From assembly GCA_963678305.2 (NCBI GenBank), contig CAXXVV010000003.1, forward strand, positions 62,001-126,000: DNA of 64,000 bases. Direction: 5' to 3'. This document shows, piece after piece, positions 60,608 to 64,000 of this stretch. The stretch's first letter is position 1. Each line of letters opens with the position of its first letter. Both the position numbers and the translations under genes were made by a program. This stretch comes from G963676655 sp963678305. Lineage in GTDB: Bacteria > Verrucomicrobiota > Lentisphaeria > Victivallales > Victivallaceae. The notes below the pieces were generated by a model. The model ran no database searches and had not been told where the DNA came from. It saw only the letters and a list, made by a program, of their open reading frames with translations.

Positions 60608-63600
60608 ATGAAGCGAATATTATTATTGATATTGGGGATAACTGTATCGGATCATGTTGCGGTAGCTGATTCGCTCCTGGAGAATGGCGATTTCAGTAAA
60701 ACTAATGCCGAAGGGCGACCGCTTGACTGGAGCATTGCCCGCTTTATTTCAGATGTCAGAGTTGCAAACAAACAGCTGATCGTTAAAATAGACTCTATTC
60801 AAAAGATGCAAGGTTATATTGCACAAACGGTAAAACTGCAGCCCGAACATACCTATCGTTTAACCGGAGAAGTCCAATGTTCGCAGCCCGGAGCCGCTTT
60901 TTTGCAAGTAAAAGTTGGACAAAAGAGATATAATGCGGCCGTCCACGGCGCGAAATGGCAAACCGCAGCCATCTCCTTTTCAACCGGGTCAAGCGATAAA
61001 GCAACTATCTTATGCAGGATGACTTTTTCAAAAAAAAATCAGGGGGCAGTCTGTAGCTTTAGAAAGCTAAGCCTGATCAACACCGGGCATCCCGGTGGCG
61101 CACCTCAAGGACCAGCGAGAAATTTACTGCCGGACTCAAGTTTCGAAATGGGACGCGAAGCCCGTCAGATTTATGCGTTTACCGGCGATTACCGCCGGAA
61201 CACAACGGCAAAATGGCAAATTGTCAGAGGTTGCGCTTATGACGGCAAACAATCTTTATTAATGTCGGGCACATCCGCTTATACATGGAATGTTCTTTAT
61301 AGTCGATCAAGCGAATGTGTTTTTTCCGTCTATCTGAAGTCAAATGGTAACACCCGGGTTGAACTCGGATTGGAACCGGTATATCTGCATACCCAGGGTG
61401 GAATGAAGCTGGAAACCGTGAAAAAAAGTTTCACGGTATCACCGCAATGGAAGCGTTATGAAATATCTTTTAAATTGAAAAAGAAGTTATCAGGATACTC
61501 GTCAAGACAGTTATACCGTGTTTGGATAAAACCAATGTCCGATCAAAAAGTATGGGCCGATGCGGCTCAATTGGAGCCGGGCCTGACCCCTTCGGCATAC
61601 TCACCGGTTAGAGCAGGAAACAAACAGCCTTTCGCTTATAATGAAAAGGTCGAGGGACCGGCATCACCACCGCAATGGCGCAATAAACGATCACGAACCG
61701 GGGTTATCAGGTTATCGATCGCCAATCCAGGAACAAAATCTTTTAAACAGTTTCCCGTCTCCGCCGGAATACCTTTTCCGCCGGGAGAATTATTTGATCA
61801 GGAAGCTGTCAAACTGACGGATCGTTCCGGACGCAATGTCCTTGTTCAATCCACCGCGCTTGCCAGGCGACACCGCGACGGCAGTATTATTTCGCTGCTT
61901 GTGAATTTTCAAGCTGATGCCGGCAATGCGTATTTATTACATTACGGCGGCAAAATCGTTAGCAAGGAAACGCCGGCAAATCTGGTTTGCATTAGGGATA
62001 ACAAATATATTATTGACACAGGAGCTGTACAGGCGGTAATTGACCGCAAAAACTTTCGCGGCTTTTCACGCATAAGCAATAAACAGAACCACCAGGTCAT
62101 TGAAGGGCCAGACTCAGGATGTTTTGTAATCACCCCTGACAACAAAATCTATTCATCATTTCACAGCCGTGGCAATGTTGCCATTGAACGCAACGGCCCT
62201 TTGCACGCGATCATTCGCGCGAACGGAGTACATCGTTCCACTGACGGAAAAGAACTGCTGCATTACATCGTGAGAATCCACGCCTATGCCGGGAAACCTT
62301 ATTTCCTGATTGAGACAACTTATGAGAACCGCGAAAAACAATATAATACCCTGGTCAAAGCCATCGGACTGGAACTGCCGCTGCCTGAAACGGATAAAGT
62401 TGTTTACCAGCTGACAAGCGGCAGCAGCAAAACGGTATCATTGGATAATAAAGGCATTGACCTGACACAGCTGCATGAGGAATACGGTTACGGGAAATAC
62501 AGCATCGCCATCAATAACGGCAATCGTCAGACGATTGATAACTCCAGGGCAAGCGGCGTTTTCCAGACAGGTAAAAGCTCCGTGGCAATTAAAGATTTCT
62601 GGCAGCGTAATCCATCAGCAGTGAGCTTCAACCGGCACAAAGCATCGGTTTATCTCTGGCCGGAACGGGAAGTGAAATATGCCGATTTACCTTTCGGCAT
62701 GGCCTCGACCATCTCTATTGCCTACGCTCCTTTCGGCAATGCTCCAGAATCGAATATGCTGGTTAATCATACTCCCTTGCCGCAAGCTCCTTCTGAGTGG
62801 ATCGCGGCCAGTAAAGTATTCGGCAATTTTCTGGTTCCCAAAGATGCAAAATTGAAATATCCACGTTATCACCGTTACCTTCAGGCCGTTTTTAAACGCA
62901 TAACTCATCTCCCCGAAACCATGGACTTTACCGGCACGGTCAATTACGGGGAATTCGGCGGATCGACTAAAAGATTGAACAATGAAAGCGTGATAAATAT
63001 GAGTCTGTGGTTGCAGTATGTCCGTAGCGGCGAACCGGATATTTTCAATCTGGCGCAGGCAATGACGCAGCATCAGCGTGAAGTTGACGTGTGCCACGCC
63101 GGAAACGGTGCGTGTTTTATGCACACTCATTGCGCCCTGATCAACACCTCGTACATGTTCCATACCGGGCATTTCTGGATAACGGGATTGATTTGGCATT
63201 ATCTGCTGACCGGGGACATGCGTTCGTACAACATTGCCAGCGACCTTGGCGCCAATTTGCTGCTGAAATACCGTCTCTCACACTACAAAGGGCGTGAACG
63301 GGCCAGAATGCTGCTGCATCTGGCAGAGCTTTATGAACTGACTCATCTGGAATGCTTTCGGCACGCCTATGAGACCCATTACAATTTCGGACAGCCAAGT
63401 CCGATCAAAGGGGATTACTATATCGGCATTGGTCTGTTGTGTCTGAAGAAATGGTATGACGTAACCGGTGAAAAAAAATATCTCGACCGTTTTATCAGAG
63501 ATGCCCGGGAAATTCTCGCACTACGTAAAAAGAGCAAATACGGGAAAACCAGTTTTGACGCCCCGGACTATGCCGTCGGCAGCGGCCGGGACTGGTATTT

Positions 63601-64000
63601 GTTTCAAGCCATGGCGGAAGTCGCCGAGGTAACCGGCGACCGGCAGTATATTACAACTTTTTATGATTGGATGGTCGCCTATATGATCCATCCGACCGGA
63701 AGTTCTATTAACGCGGTTCAAGGATCTTACTTTTTAAAATCAGCTGGGAAGCTCGGAATCAAAGAAAACCAGATGACTCCTCGAAATTTACTGGGGATTG
63801 CCGGAATGACCGGTTGTTATTGCTCAAAACTTAACATGATAATTGATCCAGTCGGCAAGGAAACGGCAATCAATATATACAGGGTCAGGCCGTTCCGTTA
63901 CTGGAAGAATATCAAAAGCAAAGGAGAAGATAAAATTACTTATATAATTGTTTCTCCGGATAAACCTAAAAATAGTTTCGGGACGCTTTCCGGTCCCAGC
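60608..64000 (+). CDS. Large secreted protein resembling exo-rhamnogalacturonan lyases (PcRGLX/YetA-like), 3' end beyond window
   Basis: Open from ATG 60608 to the last base, 1131 complete codons and no stop. The signal peptide is MKRILLLILGITVSDHVAVA. Two CBM4/9-like jelly rolls follow (LLENGDFSKTNAEGRPLDW; NLLPDSSFEMGREARQIYAF). From about residue 355 comes a RIFT-barrel-like segment (FPVSAGIPFPPGELFDQEAV, LARRHRDGSIISLLVNFQAD) characteristic of PcRGLX/YetA-type proteins, then a beta-sandwich and an all-helical toroid (HTGHFWITGLIWHYLLTGDM, YYIGIGLLCLKKWYDVTGEK). The likely action is exolytic cleavage of rhamnogalacturonan or a related acidic polysaccharide outside the cell. The family assignment is from memory of the fold signatures, so moderate confidence. 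Confidence 0.78.
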   Translation, partial: MKRILLLILGITVSDHVAVADSLLENGDFSKTNAEGRPLDWSIARFISDVRVANKQLIVKIDSIQKMQGYIAQTVKLQPEHTYRLTGEVQCSQPGAAFLQVKVGQKRYNAAVHGAKWQTAAISFSTGSSDKATILCRMTFSKKNQGAVCSFRKLSLINTGHPGGAPQGPARNLLPDSSFEMGREARQIYAFTGDYRRNTTAKWQIVRGCAYDGKQSLLMSGTSAYTWNVLYSRSSECVFSVYLKSNGNTRVELGLEPVYLHTQGGMKLETVKKSFTVSPQWKRYEISFKLKKKLSGYSSRQLYRVWIKPMSDQKVWADAAQLEPGLTPSAYSPVRAGNKQPFAYNEKVEGPASPPQWRNKRSRTGVIRLSIANPGTKSFKQFPVSAGIPFPPGELFDQEAVKLTDRSGRNVLVQSTALARRHRDGSIISLLVNFQADAGNAYLLHYGGKIVSKETPANLVCIRDNKYIIDTGAVQAVIDRKNFRGFSRISNKQNHQVIEGPDSGCFVITPDNKIYSSFHSRGNVAIERNGPLHAIIRANGVHRSTDGKELLHYIVRIHAYAGKPYFLIETTYENREKQYNTLVKAIGLELPLPETDKVVYQLTSGSSKTVSLDNKGIDLTQLHEEYGYGKYSIAINNGNRQTIDNSRASGVFQTGKSSVAIKDFWQRNPSAVSFNRHKASVYLWPEREVKYADLPFGMASTISIAYAPFGNAPESNMLVNHTPLPQAPSEWIAASKVFGNFLVPKDAKLKYPRYHRYLQAVFKRITHLPETMDFTGTVNYGEFGGSTKRLNNESVINMSLWLQYVRSGEPDIFNLAQAMTQHQREVDVCHAGNGACFMHTHCALINTSYMFHTGHFWITGLIWHYLLTGDMRSYNIASDLGANLLLKYRLSHYKGRERARMLLHLAELYELTHLECFRHAYETHYNFGQPSPIKGDYYIGIGLLCLKKWYDVTGEKKYLDRFIRDAREILALRKKSKYGKTSFDAPDYAVGSGRDWYLFQAMAEVAEVTGDRQYITTFYDWMVAYMIHPTGSSINAVQGSYFLKSAGKLGIKENQMTPRNLLGIAGMTGCYCSKLNMIIDPVGKETAINIYRVRPFRYWKNIKSKGEDKITYIIVSPDKPKNSFGTLSGPS

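Overview
The window is chromosomal DNA from an anaerobic or marine member of the Lentisphaerota (Victivallis/Lentisphaera-like), by inference from gene content. It has five pseudopilin domains of the FTLIELLVVIAIIAIL type with C-terminal H-x(9-10)-DG motifs, five sugar-type regulators (three AraC, two GntR/LacI hybrids), two sulfatases, sialidase-like beta-propellers, two uroporphyrinogen-decarboxylase-like (URO-D) methyltransferases, and a eukaryote-type IleRS. No rRNA, tRNA, CRISPR array or prophage was seen.

Layout. 1-2561 (minus): a GntR/LacI regulator, a pseudopilin and a secreted protein cut by the window edge. 2902-9705 (plus): ileS, a cytoplasmic sulfatase, a PAS histidine kinase and a secreted esterase in one tight run. 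9880-27174: an accessory glycan region with three AraC-controlled units. The first has a pseudopilin, a large secreted clan GH-A glycosidase and a leaderless sialidase-like protein. The second has a URO-D protein. The third has a DapA/NanA-type lyase, a pseudopilin, a pseudopilin fused to a sialidase-like propeller, a URO-D protein and a sodium:solute symporter, facing a Gfo/Idh/MocA oxidoreductase. 27401-32994: an L-Ara4N-type lipid modification operon (arnA, arnT-like, arnD, EamA exporter) lacking arnB and arnC. 32996-33253: a 258-bp hairpin-rich element with terminal inverted repeats, probably a MITE.

33401-46297: Fe-alcohol dehydrogenase, citrate synthase plus a lipoprotein, an MBOAT/SGNH O-acylation cassette, a REP-associated transposase (RAYT), a DNA glycosylase, a DUF445 protein, a three-gene operon of small membrane proteins, and a Cys-rich protein followed by pyrE. 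46388-54719: secA, an SPFH-GYF protein, a solute-binding lipoprotein, a CBM9-like protein, a PH-like protein, a gamma-glutamylcyclotransferase-like protein and a methyltransferase. 54723-56198 (minus): a sulfatase strikingly like animal arylsulfatase K. 56443-64000: a second GntR/LacI unit with a pseudopilin, a beta-helix protein and a large exo-rhamnogalacturonan-lyase-like protein running off the end.

How it works together: the recurring theme is regulator, then pseudopilin, then secreted carbohydrate-active protein. It occurs four times, with two unrelated regulator classes. In one unit a pseudopilin is fused to the enzyme, while in the neighbouring unit a homologous enzyme without a signal peptide is co-translated in an operon headed by a separate pseudopilin. 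This suggests, as inference, that these pseudopilins are dedicated carriers or surface anchors for particular glycan-degrading enzymes rather than components of a general pilus. It is the strongest candidate here for an undescribed system.
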